Shown: positions 1 through 8,254 of the stretch, one piece after another | Numbering within the stretch: position 1 is the first letter of the stretch | Layout of the letters: every line of letters starts with the position of its first letter | Source of the DNA: Candidatus Hydrogenedentota bacterium | GTDB lineage: Bacteria > Hydrogenedentota > Hydrogenedentia > Hydrogenedentales > SLHB01 | DNA: 64,000 bases | NCBI GenBank assembly: GCA_029552745.1 | Contig: JAKPDK010000042.1 | Span: forward strand, 248,001 to 312,000 | Reading direction: 5' to 3' | Notes under the pieces: generated by a model | Seen by the model: the letters and a program-made list of their open reading frames with translations, nothing else | Told to the model about the DNA's origin: nothing | Databases searched by the model: none | Position numbers and translations under genes: made by a program

Positions 1-1084
1 GATTTGTGCCGGCAACTTTAGCGTCTTTATAGTTTACACCGTCTTTCAAGCGCCCATAGGCTCGGGCATTTTCAAGCCAAAAATACCCTGGCTCGCCATT
101 TTTCGCCGTCTGCGTCCCTAAACGGCTATAATCCATCCCGATGGTTGCCGCTACGCTATTATTTGATGCCCAGCGCCAAGCCATCAGTTTGTCGCCATTG
201 ATATCGGGATCTTTGAGCGTCAGATAGGCGTCGTCGTCCGGGGCTCCCAATGCCAACTCCGCTGTGCGGCGCACGCCTCCGGAAACTACGCATTTTCCAA
301 TGACGTTCATCAGGTCGGTAATGTCCACACTGGAAATCCGTTCGCCGATCCTAGGTTTGAGTACCTTGTCGATGTTTTCGACCGCATCCATCAAGGGACC
401 CGGACCCGGCGCAATGCCGCCAAACGTGCGAATGGGTGCCCCCAAGGGACGAATCTTCGAGTAATCAATGTGGGCGGGACGTTTTCCATGTCCGGCATAG
501 GAATCCAACAGGACGCGAATTAGGTCTACCCAGCCTTCCTTGGAATCTTCAACAACATGCGTATATTCCGCTATTTTGGGCTCTTGAATGATGATTTTCC
601 CCGCCCCCTTGGTATCAAACGCCACACCTACCCCTAGCATGGACATGTCCATCAGAAAGCAAAAGGGTTCGGAAAAACTGAAGTCAATTTCCTCTGTCGA
701 AACAAAAGCACAGTTATTCAGCGCGGCCGAACCTCGCTCATAGATATAATCCGTTCCCATCATCCAAAGACCCCGACCCGGCGGTAGGAACTTGAATTCC
801 CACATCAGTCGAAACATTTCCTGGGCGGAACGTTGCGCCTTGCGCGCGTCCCAGGGCAACTTCAAATTGCGGCAGTGGTTCAACTGAATCGTGTAACACC
901 CTTCAACAACACGGCGACACGTCTCCCAATACTCTTCAGTGCGTCCACTTCCATCGGGCACAGGTCGCGCGTAGGTCCTCTTATACGTCACGTAACCCAA
1001 AGGACCCCATTGTGGTTGACGACCCCGATAGTCGTCCAGGAACTTTTCAGATAACTTAAAACGTTCTCTGACCTCGAAAAGCAT
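1..1084 (-). CDS. Adenosylcobalamin-dependent ribonucleoside-triphosphate reductase (class II, monomeric RTPR type), truncated at the window edge
   Basis: Not in the supplied ORF list because it runs off the edge. My reverse-strand translation starts MLFEVRERFKLSEKFLDDYRGRQPQWGPLGYVTYKRTYARPVPDG and contains ALNNCAFVST, KCVVSGGVRRTAELALG, WASNNSVAA and NGEPGYF, ending ..VAGTN(P). These match conserved blocks of Lactobacillus-type RTPR. Confidence 0.93.
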   Translation of the reverse strand, partial: MLFEVRERFKLSEKFLDDYRGRQPQWGPLGYVTYKRTYARPVPDGSGRTEEYWETCRRVVEGCYTIQLNHCRNLKLPWDARKAQRSAQEMFRLMWEFKFLPPGRGLWMMGTDYIYERGSAALNNCAFVSTEEIDFSFSEPFCFLMDMSMLGVGVAFDTKGAGKIIIQEPKIAEYTHVVEDSKEGWVDLIRVLLDSYAGHGKRPAHIDYSKIRPLGAPIRTFGGIAPGPGPLMDAVENIDKVLKPRIGERISSVDITDLMNVIGKCVVSGGVRRTAELALGAPDDDAYLTLKDPDINGDKLMAWRWASNNSVAATIGMDYSRLGTQTAKNGEPGYFWLENARAYGRLKDGVNYKDAKVAGTN

Positions 1085-1159
1085 CTCTCTTCATCCCTCC
1101 TACTATTTAAGAATGCTCCAATATCTCTTCGTGCGGACTTGCCGTCCCAAGGCAACGCT

Positions 1160-1942
1160 CTATACCTTACGATGGAGCGGCCGTACCCACGGCAGTCCGT
1201 CAACCATTTCTATCTCATAGTCACTCATCACGTTGGGGTAACGTTCCCGCACTATTTCGTAGACTCTTCCAAACACCAGTCGAATCTCTTCCTCCGCGTG
1301 CGGGTCGGTGCGCGCCTCAATTACATGACGCAGCGCCCGGAAATTACAAGACCAACCGATTGTCGTCGCCACACCGATCGGCGCCAAGCGCCGAAACGCC
1401 GAGGTGAGTTTCTTTTTGCGGTCAAATTGCTTTTCCGCAGCAATTCCGTAAAGTTCCGCCAGTGTCTCTTGAACCTCCTCCAACTGTTCGATCGTGCGCA
1501 CAAAAATGTTCATCGCGCGCTCGTCTTCGTGAATTTCGGTTGGAATGTACGCCGATAATTTTTCTAAACGCACGTAACGCAACGATTCCTGAGAAATAGC
1601 CGTGCCCGCACGGTGACGCACGAGTTCATGTGTAAAAACACGACTCACATCCGCAAAAATGAAATTCAACACCGGATGTTCCAATACACTCCCGTGACCT
1701 GAAGCCAAAATGTTTTCTAGATAAGGTCGATTCCCCTCCCGCACTCTAGTGACGTTCGGGTTAAGCCCAGGCTCAAACGACCGATAGCATAACCTCCCGA
1801 ATACCTCGCATAATCTTTCGGAGTCACTAGGCGCATCGGTTTTCCAGTTCGGGGCGCCCACATACGCCAAATAAGCCGATAACCCTTCTTCCACGATACG
1901 CGTTTCCCCTACTAAGAAAACCTTCGGTTCCGCCCTCATCAT
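1160..1942 (-). CDS. thyX: Flavin-dependent thymidylate synthase
   Basis: ThyX signature RHRxnxxxS: 'ELVRHRAGTAISQESLRYVRLEKL'; GHGSVLEHPVLNFIFADVSR. Confidence 0.95.
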   Translation of the reverse strand: MMRAEPKVFLVGETRIVEEGLSAYLAYVGAPNWKTDAPSDSERLCEVFGRLCYRSFEPGLNPNVTRVREGNRPYLENILASGHGSVLEHPVLNFIFADVSRVFTHELVRHRAGTAISQESLRYVRLEKLSAYIPTEIHEDERAMNIFVRTIEQLEEVQETLAELYGIAAEKQFDRKKKLTSAFRRLAPIGVATTIGWSCNFRALRHVIEARTDPHAEEEIRLVFGRVYEIVRERYPNVMSDYEIEMVDGLPWVRPLHRKV

Positions 1943-2147
1943 CTTCCGTAACCCTCAAAAGTGAGTCGCAGGGTGGGTATTGCTATAGGATCGTGTTACG
2001 TACGATTCCGCAAACCACAATTTAGGACTGCCGCAACACACCCACCCGCCGGTGACAACGCCAAGTATTACTGGGTATGATATTACCACCAAAGGCAAAA
2101 ATAATCAACATATAGTAGTAGAAAATCATTCCCTATACTATATAATG

Positions 2148-2178
2148 TGTTAAGTGCAACTATTTCAGTAACTTAACA
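2148..2178. repeat. Inverted repeat TGTTAAGT-N15-ACTTAACA in an AT-rich intergenic patch upstream of thyX
   Basis: Perfect 8-bp arms read directly from the sequence. Confidence 0.6.
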
Positions 2179-2293
2179 AGGTCGTTTCTGTGCGATCCCT
2201 GGTGCTGGGGCTTCCAGAAGTCTTCGTCCTTCTTGGATTGCCATTGCAACGAGCGGTGCCTTTGATGCGAGGAAGCAGTCCCCGGCGTTCTTT

Positions 2294-2319
2294 GTAGGGG
2301 CGAGCCCCCGTGCTCGCCC
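2294..2319. repeat. Palindromic element of the GTAGGGGC...GCCC family: gtaGGGCGAGC-n-GCTCGCCC
   Basis: 8-bp arms; the same outer framework recurs at 40379-40404 and 50938-50961. Confidence 0.6.
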
Positions 2320-2331
2320 TCCCAGCCCCGG

Positions 2332-2375
2332 ATTGTCATTGCGAGGAGCGAGGCCCCGAAGTGACGACGGAATCA
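2332..2375. repeat. Single-arm copy of the intergenic GTCATTGCGAGGAGCG... element
   Basis: attgtcattgcgaggagcgaggccccgaagtgacgacggaatca; related copies at 3981, 14336, 24501, 28177 and 50879. Confidence 0.75.
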
Positions 2376-2553
2376 GCTGCTCAACGAGGACATTCGGGTT
2401 CCGCGTAGCTATCGCGTTGTCACGGTGAAGACGAGCCCCGAATCACGACGTTTTGGCGCAAGGCACGAAGTGGTATTTTATGCAAGAAAAAGGGTATGCA
2501 TAAATCTAAAAGGTCTTGTGTCGGTTCTGGAGGTCAACACTTAATATGTTATT

Positions 2554-3870
2554 ATGGAGGCAGAGAGAGGAGAACAACCGATGTTTCGGCGACAGCAGCT
2601 GGATTTGTTCGATTTTATTGCGTCCCTTTCGCGTACGATGGACCTCATGGACTCAGCGGTTGTCGCCCATCATTTTCGGGTGGCTTATATTGCCTTGCGT
2701 CTTTCAGAAGAACTAGGCCTGTCGGTGGAAAAACGGCGGAACATTCTATGGGCGGGGATGTTGCACGATGTCGGGGCGTTCTACTTCCGCGAAAGAATCC
2801 AGTTGCTAGAGCCTGAAATAGAGACGACGCATCAGCATGCTGAGGCGGGGTACTTACTTCTAAAGATCTTTAAGCCTTTTGCGGAAGTAGCGAATTTGGT
2901 GCGCTTTCATCACGTACCGTGGAAGAATGGCAAAGGGGCTTTGTTGCGTGATGTTGTGGTTCCGGAAGATAGCCATGTTCTTCATTTGGCAGACCGTATT
3001 GCCGTCAAGGTACCGGCGGGAGCGATGATTGCGCGGAATGCCAAAGACAAATGTGTCGAGATTTCAGACCAGTCCGGTGACCAGTTTATACCGGAACATG
3101 TAGAAGCCTTCCTTCGCATTGCGGAGAAAGAGTATTTTTGGTTAGAAATGCTTTCCCCTTCAATGGAAAACATTTTGCGGCGTGCCGTGCCATCTCTGTG
3201 GATCGATTTAGAGAGCGATCTATTGGCGGATTTCGCTTATCTTCTTTGTCGTTTAATAGACTTTAAGAGTCGCTTCACGGCTACCCATTCCAGCGGTGTA
3301 GCCGCGTCGGCTGTGACGCTTGCTGCTCGCATCGGTTTTTCGCGATCAGAACAACAGACGATGCGGATAGCCGCTCATCTCCATGATCTTGGCAAACTTG
3401 CTGTGCCTGCCGAAATCATTGAAAAACCTGGCCGGCTTTCTGCGGAAGAGCGCGACGTCATGATGGGACATGTGTACTTTACCTATGACATTTTGAGCCG
3501 CATCGAGGGATTTGAGACTGTAACGGCATGGAGTTCCCTCCATCAGGAGCGCATGGACGGCAGTGGGTATCCCTTTCATGTTTGGGGAGACGATTTGCCA
3601 TTGGGCGCGCGGGTTATGGCGGTGGCGGATGTGTTCACGGCAATAACGGAAGACCGTCCCTATCGAAAAGGTATGCCCGCGGATCAAGCCCGGCAGTCTA
3701 TGGAACAATTGGCGAAGCGCGGCGCACTTGATGCACGAATTATTGGGATTCTCTTAGAGCACTTTGATGAGATTAACCAGGCACGGGCAACGGCGCAACA
3801 AGCCGCCGCCCAGGAGTATGAGGCATACGTTCACGCACTGGAGCACCCCTTTATGGAGCAGCAGGAGTGA
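2554..3870 (+). CDS. Two-domain HD / HD-GYP phosphodiesterase-like protein (start more likely the ATG at 2581)
   Basis: N-terminal HD (HHFRVAYIALRL...GMLHDVG) and C-terminal HD-GYP (HLHDLGKLAVPAEIIEKPGRL...HQERMDGSGYP...DVFTAITEDRPYRKG). Confidence 0.9.
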   Translation: MEAERGEQPMFRRQQLDLFDFIASLSRTMDLMDSAVVAHHFRVAYIALRLSEELGLSVEKRRNILWAGMLHDVGAFYFRERIQLLEPEIETTHQHAEAGYLLLKIFKPFAEVANLVRFHHVPWKNGKGALLRDVVVPEDSHVLHLADRIAVKVPAGAMIARNAKDKCVEISDQSGDQFIPEHVEAFLRIAEKEYFWLEMLSPSMENILRRAVPSLWIDLESDLLADFAYLLCRLIDFKSRFTATHSSGVAASAVTLAARIGFSRSEQQTMRIAAHLHDLGKLAVPAEIIEKPGRLSAEERDVMMGHVYFTYDILSRIEGFETVTAWSSLHQERMDGSGYPFHVWGDDLPLGARVMAVADVFTAITEDRPYRKGMPADQARQSMEQLAKRGALDARIIGILLEHFDEINQARATAQQAAAQEYEAYVHALEHPFMEQQE

Positions 3871-3980
3871 CTAGTCTGAACGCGGTCAGTCTCCCGTGCA
3901 GAGACAGCTGTGAGGCTAGGCAACTCCCGGCGTTCACCTGTGCCCAGGACTGACCTGTTTTCGCCGAGTGCCCATCCCCG

Positions 3981-4129
3981 GTTGTCATTGCGAGGAGCGA
4001 ATCTTCGAAGCGACGAAGCAATCCCCTTACCCGCGTAGCGCAAGAGGGGCGTTGGGCACAGATAGGGCTATTCCGAATTCCCGAGGGGATTGCCACGTCG
4101 CCCCTTCGGGGCTCCTCGCAGTGACAACG
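3981..4129. repeat. Intergenic inverted-repeat element, two arms: GTTGTCATTGCGAGGAGCG..GAAGCAATCCCC / GGGGATTGCCACGTCG..CTCCTCGCAGTGACAAC
   Basis: The two arms are near reverse complements with about 60 nt between them. Confidence 0.85.
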
Positions 4130-4288
4130 TAAGGTTGTAGCGCCAAAGGAGGTTGTGCCGGACGGCAATCCTCGCAACGACAGAGGGCGGGCTATATCGC
4201 AAAAGGACATGTAGGGAAAAACGAGTAATCCCGAGTGGTCAAAAGGGTTTTTAAATGGTTCCAACGTACTTCGGGGATGCCAAGCCCT

Positions 4289-4349
4289 GGTGCCTTTTCC
4301 TTAATTACCTTCATGGAAAACCCTCTTTTCAATTCTTCCTCCAACATAA
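4289..4349 (-). repeat. Second dispersed repeat, copy A (reads ELKRGFSMKVIKEKAP on the minus strand)
   Basis: GGTGCCTTttCCttaATtACCTTcaTGGAAAAcCCTCTTTTCAATTC..CAACATAA aligns to the reverse complement of 14166-14222. Confidence 0.7.
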
Positions 4350-4460
4350 GAGAAGCTGCCAAAGGTATTGGACTGATACATGGATTTGGACTTGCGATTG
4401 ACATGGTATATGATTAGAAGTTCACAAGCACTAAGTAGTCAGAGGAAGGGAGCTACAGCC

Positions 4461-5819
4461 ATGACAGACTATACGATTCACCTTGATCCGAAAAAGATGC
4501 CGGACGCGTGGTATAACATTCTTCCGGATTTGCCGGTGCCGTTTCCGCCGCCCCTGCATCCGGTGACCCATGAACCCATCACGCCAGACGCCCTGTCGAT
4601 GTTGTTTCCGCCGGGATTGATAGAACAGGAAGTGTCTCCCCAGCGCGAGATTTCCATTCCCGGCGAGATCATGGATGTTTACCGGTTGTGGCGTCCCACC
4701 CCGCTTCGGCGTGCGTATCGCTTAGAGAAACTCCTGGGGACACCCGCGAAAATCTATTACAAAAACGAGAGTGTGTCGCCTTCCGGGAGTCATAAACTGA
4801 ACACGTCTGTGGCACAAGCCTATTACAACAAGGTTTCCGGCATTAACCAACTGACGACGGAGACAGGCGCTGGACAGTGGGGGTCGGCGCTCTCCATTGC
4901 ATGTCGTATGTTCGACATGGAATGCACGGTGTATATGGTGCGCGTGAGTTTCGAACAGAAGCCCTACCGGCGCAGTCTCATGCAGACGTTTGGCGCCAAA
5001 GTCATTTCAAGCCCCAGTGATACCACGGAGTTTGGGCGCAAAATACTTGCCGAACAACCCGACACGACCGGCAGTTTAGGTATAGCGATCTCCGAGGCGA
5101 TCGAGGTGGCTATAAAGAGCAATGGCAAAGTGAAGTACAGTCTCGGGAGCGTATTGAATCACGTGTTGTTGCACCAGTCGATTATTGGCTTGGAAGCCAA
5201 AGCCCAATTGGAAAGTGTCGGAGATTACCCGGATGTCGTGATAGGGTGTGTCGGGGGTGGATCCAATTATGCCGGTATCACATTCCCATTCGTTCCCGAT
5301 AAGCTGCAGAAAGGGAAGCATATCGATTTTATTGCCGTAGAACCCACAGCGTGTCCGACGATGACTCGAGGACCGTACGCTTACGACTATGGGGATACGG
5401 GTAAGATGACCCCCTTACTGAAGCAGTATACCCTGGGACACAATTTCATTCCGCCCGGTATTCACGCGGGTGGCTTGCGGTACCACGGCGTAGCCACGTT
5501 GGTCGCGTTGTTAGTGAAAGAAGGAGTGATGCGAGCGGTGGCGGTGCATCAAAATCCGGTGTTCCGAGCTTGTCTGATGTTCGCCCAGACGGAAGGCATT
5601 GTGCCTGCTCCGGAATCGGGACACGCGATACGCGTGGCGATCGATGAGGCGTTGAAATGCAAAGAATCGGGCGAATCGAAAACGATTTTGTTCAACCTGA
5701 GCGGCCATGGGCATTTTGACATGACCGCGTATGACGCGTATTTGAGCGGAAAGTTGGAAGATTACGAGCTCGAAGACACTGTGCTGAAGTCGGCGGAAAA
5801 GTGTATTCCGAAGTGGTGA
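4461..5819 (+). CDS. Tryptophan synthase beta chain-like protein (TrpB2 type)
   Basis: [25 protein letters not shown]..., [56 protein letters not shown] lysine context SGSHKLN. ORF 4380 extended; ATG 4461 chosen. Confidence 0.92.
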   Translation: MTDYTIHLDPKKMPDAWYNILPDLPVPFPPPLHPVTHEPITPDALSMLFPPGLIEQEVSPQREISIPGEIMDVYRLWRPTPLRRAYRLEKLLGTPAKIYYKNESVSPSGSHKLNTSVAQAYYNKVSGINQLTTETGAGQWGSALSIACRMFDMECTVYMVRVSFEQKPYRRSLMQTFGAKVISSPSDTTEFGRKILAEQPDTTGSLGIAISEAIEVAIKSNGKVKYSLGSVLNHVLLHQSIIGLEAKAQLESVGDYPDVVIGCVGGGSNYAGITFPFVPDKLQKGKHIDFIAVEPTACPTMTRGPYAYDYGDTGKMTPLLKQYTLGHNFIPPGIHAGGLRYHGVATLVALLVKEGVMRAVAVHQNPVFRACLMFAQTEGIVPAPESGHAIRVAIDEALKCKESGESKTILFNLSGHGHFDMTAYDAYLSGKLEDYELEDTVLKSAEKCIPKW

Positions 5820-5839
5820 GCCCGTAAAAGATTAATTGG

Positions 5840-5880
5840 GAGGCGCACATGGGCAGGTTCCGTGTGCGTCTCTTATTTTA
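5840..5880 (+). terminator. Rho-independent terminator downstream of the trpB-like gene
   Basis: GAGGCGCACA-tgggcaggttccg-TGTGCGTCTC followed by TTATTTTA. Confidence 0.7.
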
Positions 5881-6574
5881 CGTCCTCCTGTTGTCCATAG
5901 TATTTGTTCTTGCCATGTTTTCGGGAGAAGTGTTTTTCGAGAAGGTAATCGGGCATACCCACACCCTCAGGCACCAGAAGGAAGGTGTGAATTGCCATCC
6001 GAGCGACTTCTTCCAAGACAATGGCATTTTCGACGGCTTGTTCCACCGTGACGCCCCAAGTGAACGGCCCGTGGTTCGCCGCCAGGACCGCCGGGCATTC
6101 CAGTGGCGACCGACCCCCAACGGCGAAAACTAGGCTCTCGCCGATGTGCCGCTCGTAATCCGTCGCGACATCCGCAGGGGCAAGCACGGGAGCCACAGGC
6201 ACATCCCCATGGAAATAGTCCGCATGAGTCGTTCCAAGACAGGGAATTGGCCGACATGCCTGGGCGAAACATGTCGCATAGTGCGAATGGGTGTGGGCGA
6301 TCCCTCCGATAGCAGGGAATGCGCGGTAGAGTGCCGCGTGAATCGCGGTATCCACAGACGGTTTCAAGCCGGCCTCGATGGGGCGACACTCCAAATCCAC
6401 CACAACCATAGACTCGGGGGTCATACGGTCATAGGGTACCCCGCTAGGCTTGATGACGATTAAGCCGTTGTCCCTATCGATGGCGCTGACATTTCCCCAA
6501 GTTTGAAAGACGAGGCCATGTTCCACGAGTGTGAGGTTGGCATGGCAAACGCGATCTTTAAGTTGTTCCAACAT
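5873..6574 (-). CDS. araD: L-ribulose-5-phosphate 4-epimerase
   Basis: GNVSAIDR, KPSGVPYDRMTPESMVVVDLE, HTHSHYATCFAQA, CLGTTHADYFHGDVPV, NHGPFTWG, NAIVLEEVARMA, LLEKHFSRKHGKNKYYGQ; close match to E. coli AraD motifs. Confidence 0.92.
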   Translation of the reverse strand: MLEQLKDRVCHANLTLVEHGLVFQTWGNVSAIDRDNGLIVIKPSGVPYDRMTPESMVVVDLECRPIEAGLKPSVDTAIHAALYRAFPAIGGIAHTHSHYATCFAQACRPIPCLGTTHADYFHGDVPVAPVLAPADVATDYERHIGESLVFAVGGRSPLECPAVLAANHGPFTWGVTVEQAVENAIVLEEVARMAIHTFLLVPEGVGMPDYLLEKHFSRKHGKNKYYGQQEDVK

Positions 6575-7562
6575 GTTCTATCCTCGAACTGGATAAGCGG
6601 GTTATAAGTTCTTCTTTGTATTTGTAGAGTATAGTTTGTACTTGATCAAAACGGGTGCATTGCATGAGTTCCGCCCGGACGCGAGCCGCTCGGGGTAATT
6701 CTCGGAGATAGCCTGCGTAGTACTTGCGAAACTCCACGAGGGCTTTTGCTTCTCCGCGCCGGTCGATCGAGAGACCCAAGTGGCGCAGGCAAACCTCGAT
6801 CCGCTCCTCGATACTCGGGGATGGAGGTAGCGTGCCTGTCGTTAGGTAATGCTTGGTTTCGCGGAACAGCCAAGGGTTTTGTAAAGCACCGCGTCCGATC
6901 ATGGCACCGTCGCAGCCGGTCTCGAACATCTTTGCCACATCTTGCGGTGTCATCAAGTCTCCATTGCCGATGATCGGTATCGTCACCGTTTTTTTGAGTT
7001 TTTCGAGCCACGACCAGTCCGCTTTGCCTTTATGGGCTTGTTCCCGTGTGCGACAGTGTACCGTCAATGCCTGCACACCGCACTGTTCCAGCATACGGGC
7101 TACGTCAAGGATGACGATGCTCTGCTCGTCCCAACCTAAGCGGGTTTTAACCGTCACAGGCAGGCGGGTACCCCGGATGACCGCCCGGACGATTTGTTCG
7201 AAGCGGTGGAGATCGCGGAGGAGTCCTGCGCCGGCTTCGCGTAATGCCACTTTTCGTACCCAACATCCACAGTTGATGTCGATGAAGTCAGGCGCCATGC
7301 TTTCGGCAATGGCGGCGGCTCGTTCCATCGAGGTTTCCAATGACCCAAAGATTTGAATGCCGATGGGACGTTCTTCTTCCAAAATATGAATTTTCGCCAG
7401 CGTTGGTTGGGCATCACGAATGAGCGCCTCGCTGCTGGCAAACTCGGTGTACACCAAGTCCGCCCCGAGCTCTTTGCAGATGAGCCGAAACGCCCGGTCT
7501 GTGACGTTTTCCATAGGCGCGAGCGCGAGGGGTTTTTTCAGTTCTAGATTTCCAATTCGCAT
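6558..7562 (-). CDS. dusB: tRNA-dihydrouridine synthase (DusB family)
   Basis: APMENVTDRAFR, DFIDINCGCWVRKV, VTVKTRLGW, ALTVHCRTREQ, IPIIGNGDL, GCDGAMIGRGALQNPWLF. Confidence 0.93.
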   Translation of the reverse strand: MRIGNLELKKPLALAPMENVTDRAFRLICKELGADLVYTEFASSEALIRDAQPTLAKIHILEEERPIGIQIFGSLETSMERAAAIAESMAPDFIDINCGCWVRKVALREAGAGLLRDLHRFEQIVRAVIRGTRLPVTVKTRLGWDEQSIVILDVARMLEQCGVQALTVHCRTREQAHKGKADWSWLEKLKKTVTIPIIGNGDLMTPQDVAKMFETGCDGAMIGRGALQNPWLFRETKHYLTTGTLPPSPSIEERIEVCLRHLGLSIDRRGEAKALVEFRKYYAGYLRELPRAARVRAELMQCTRFDQVQTILYKYKEELITRLSSSRIEHVGTT

Positions 7563-7730
7563 GAGTCCAGCGTATCAAAGGACATGACAGGATACAACTT
7601 AGTCCGATGTCTCGAACGGCGGTTTTCTGGCTTTTTGGGGTTTTGAATCCAGCGTATGCTTGAAGTACCATGATGAACGAGGAAGTCGGATACAAAAGGC
7701 GTTCCGTCGCAAGAAAGAAGGAGTTCCATC

Positions 7731-8243
7731 GTGAAAAAGGTGTTGGTGTTATTGCTGTTGCTCGGTCTCGTCTGTTCCTGTCAGAGCACACCGAGTGAGG
7801 TCATTCAAAAGGTGAAATACGACTTTGGGATCGGGGAGAAACCGGAGGGTTATGTTACCGGTACAGAGTTGGTGATGGCTAATTTGCGGAAAGTGGGAGA
7901 GTCTGAGCTAAAACGTATGAACATGGCGGGACGCCACGGCGAGGTGAAATTCCAAGAGGAAGCCGGGTTGCAGGGCAGGTTCTATAAGGAAGTGAAGGTT
8001 TATGATAATTGCTACCCGCTGGATGCGCGCGCTGTGGCAAAGGCGGCCGAAGGAGACCGGGGGTATATTGGCTTGATCGAGTATTCCTATCGGATTTACC
8101 AAAGCGAGCGGTTCAATACCCGTACGGAAGCAGAAGCAGCTTCGGCTTCCATACCAACGGACATCTCGGGGAGAGAGACCTATCGTTATCGGTTCACCGC
8201 CGGCGGGATCTGGGATGGTTCGCCGGGAGAATTGACAAAATAG
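7731..8243 (+). CDS. Predicted lipoprotein of unknown function
   Basis: MKKVLVLLLLLGLVCSCQSTP: signal peptide with lipobox LVCSC. Confidence 0.75.
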   Translation: MKKVLVLLLLLGLVCSCQSTPSEVIQKVKYDFGIGEKPEGYVTGTELVMANLRKVGESELKRMNMAGRHGEVKFQEEAGLQGRFYKEVKVYDNCYPLDARAVAKAAEGDRGYIGLIEYSYRIYQSERFNTRTEAEAASASIPTDISGRETYRYRFTAGGIWDGSPGELTK

Positions 8244-8254
8244 GTTCAAGCTCG

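Noticed and set aside
988-1558. ORFs 988..1203(-), 1139..1558(+)
   Set aside because: Overlap or oppose the RNR and thyX coding regions and have no domain signatures.
3851-4264. ORFs with CHCEEPRRGDVAIPSG-like peptides (also at 14134, 14326, 24263, 24522, 28109, 50864)
   Set aside because: Translations of the intergenic inverted-repeat elements. The same peptide recurs wherever the repeat occurs, in unrelated contexts; not treated as genes.
8009-8254. Annotated N-terminal extension of the GH51 ORF
   Set aside because: Overlaps the lipoprotein CDS in another frame; ATG 8255 followed by a hydrophobic signal-like segment is a better start.
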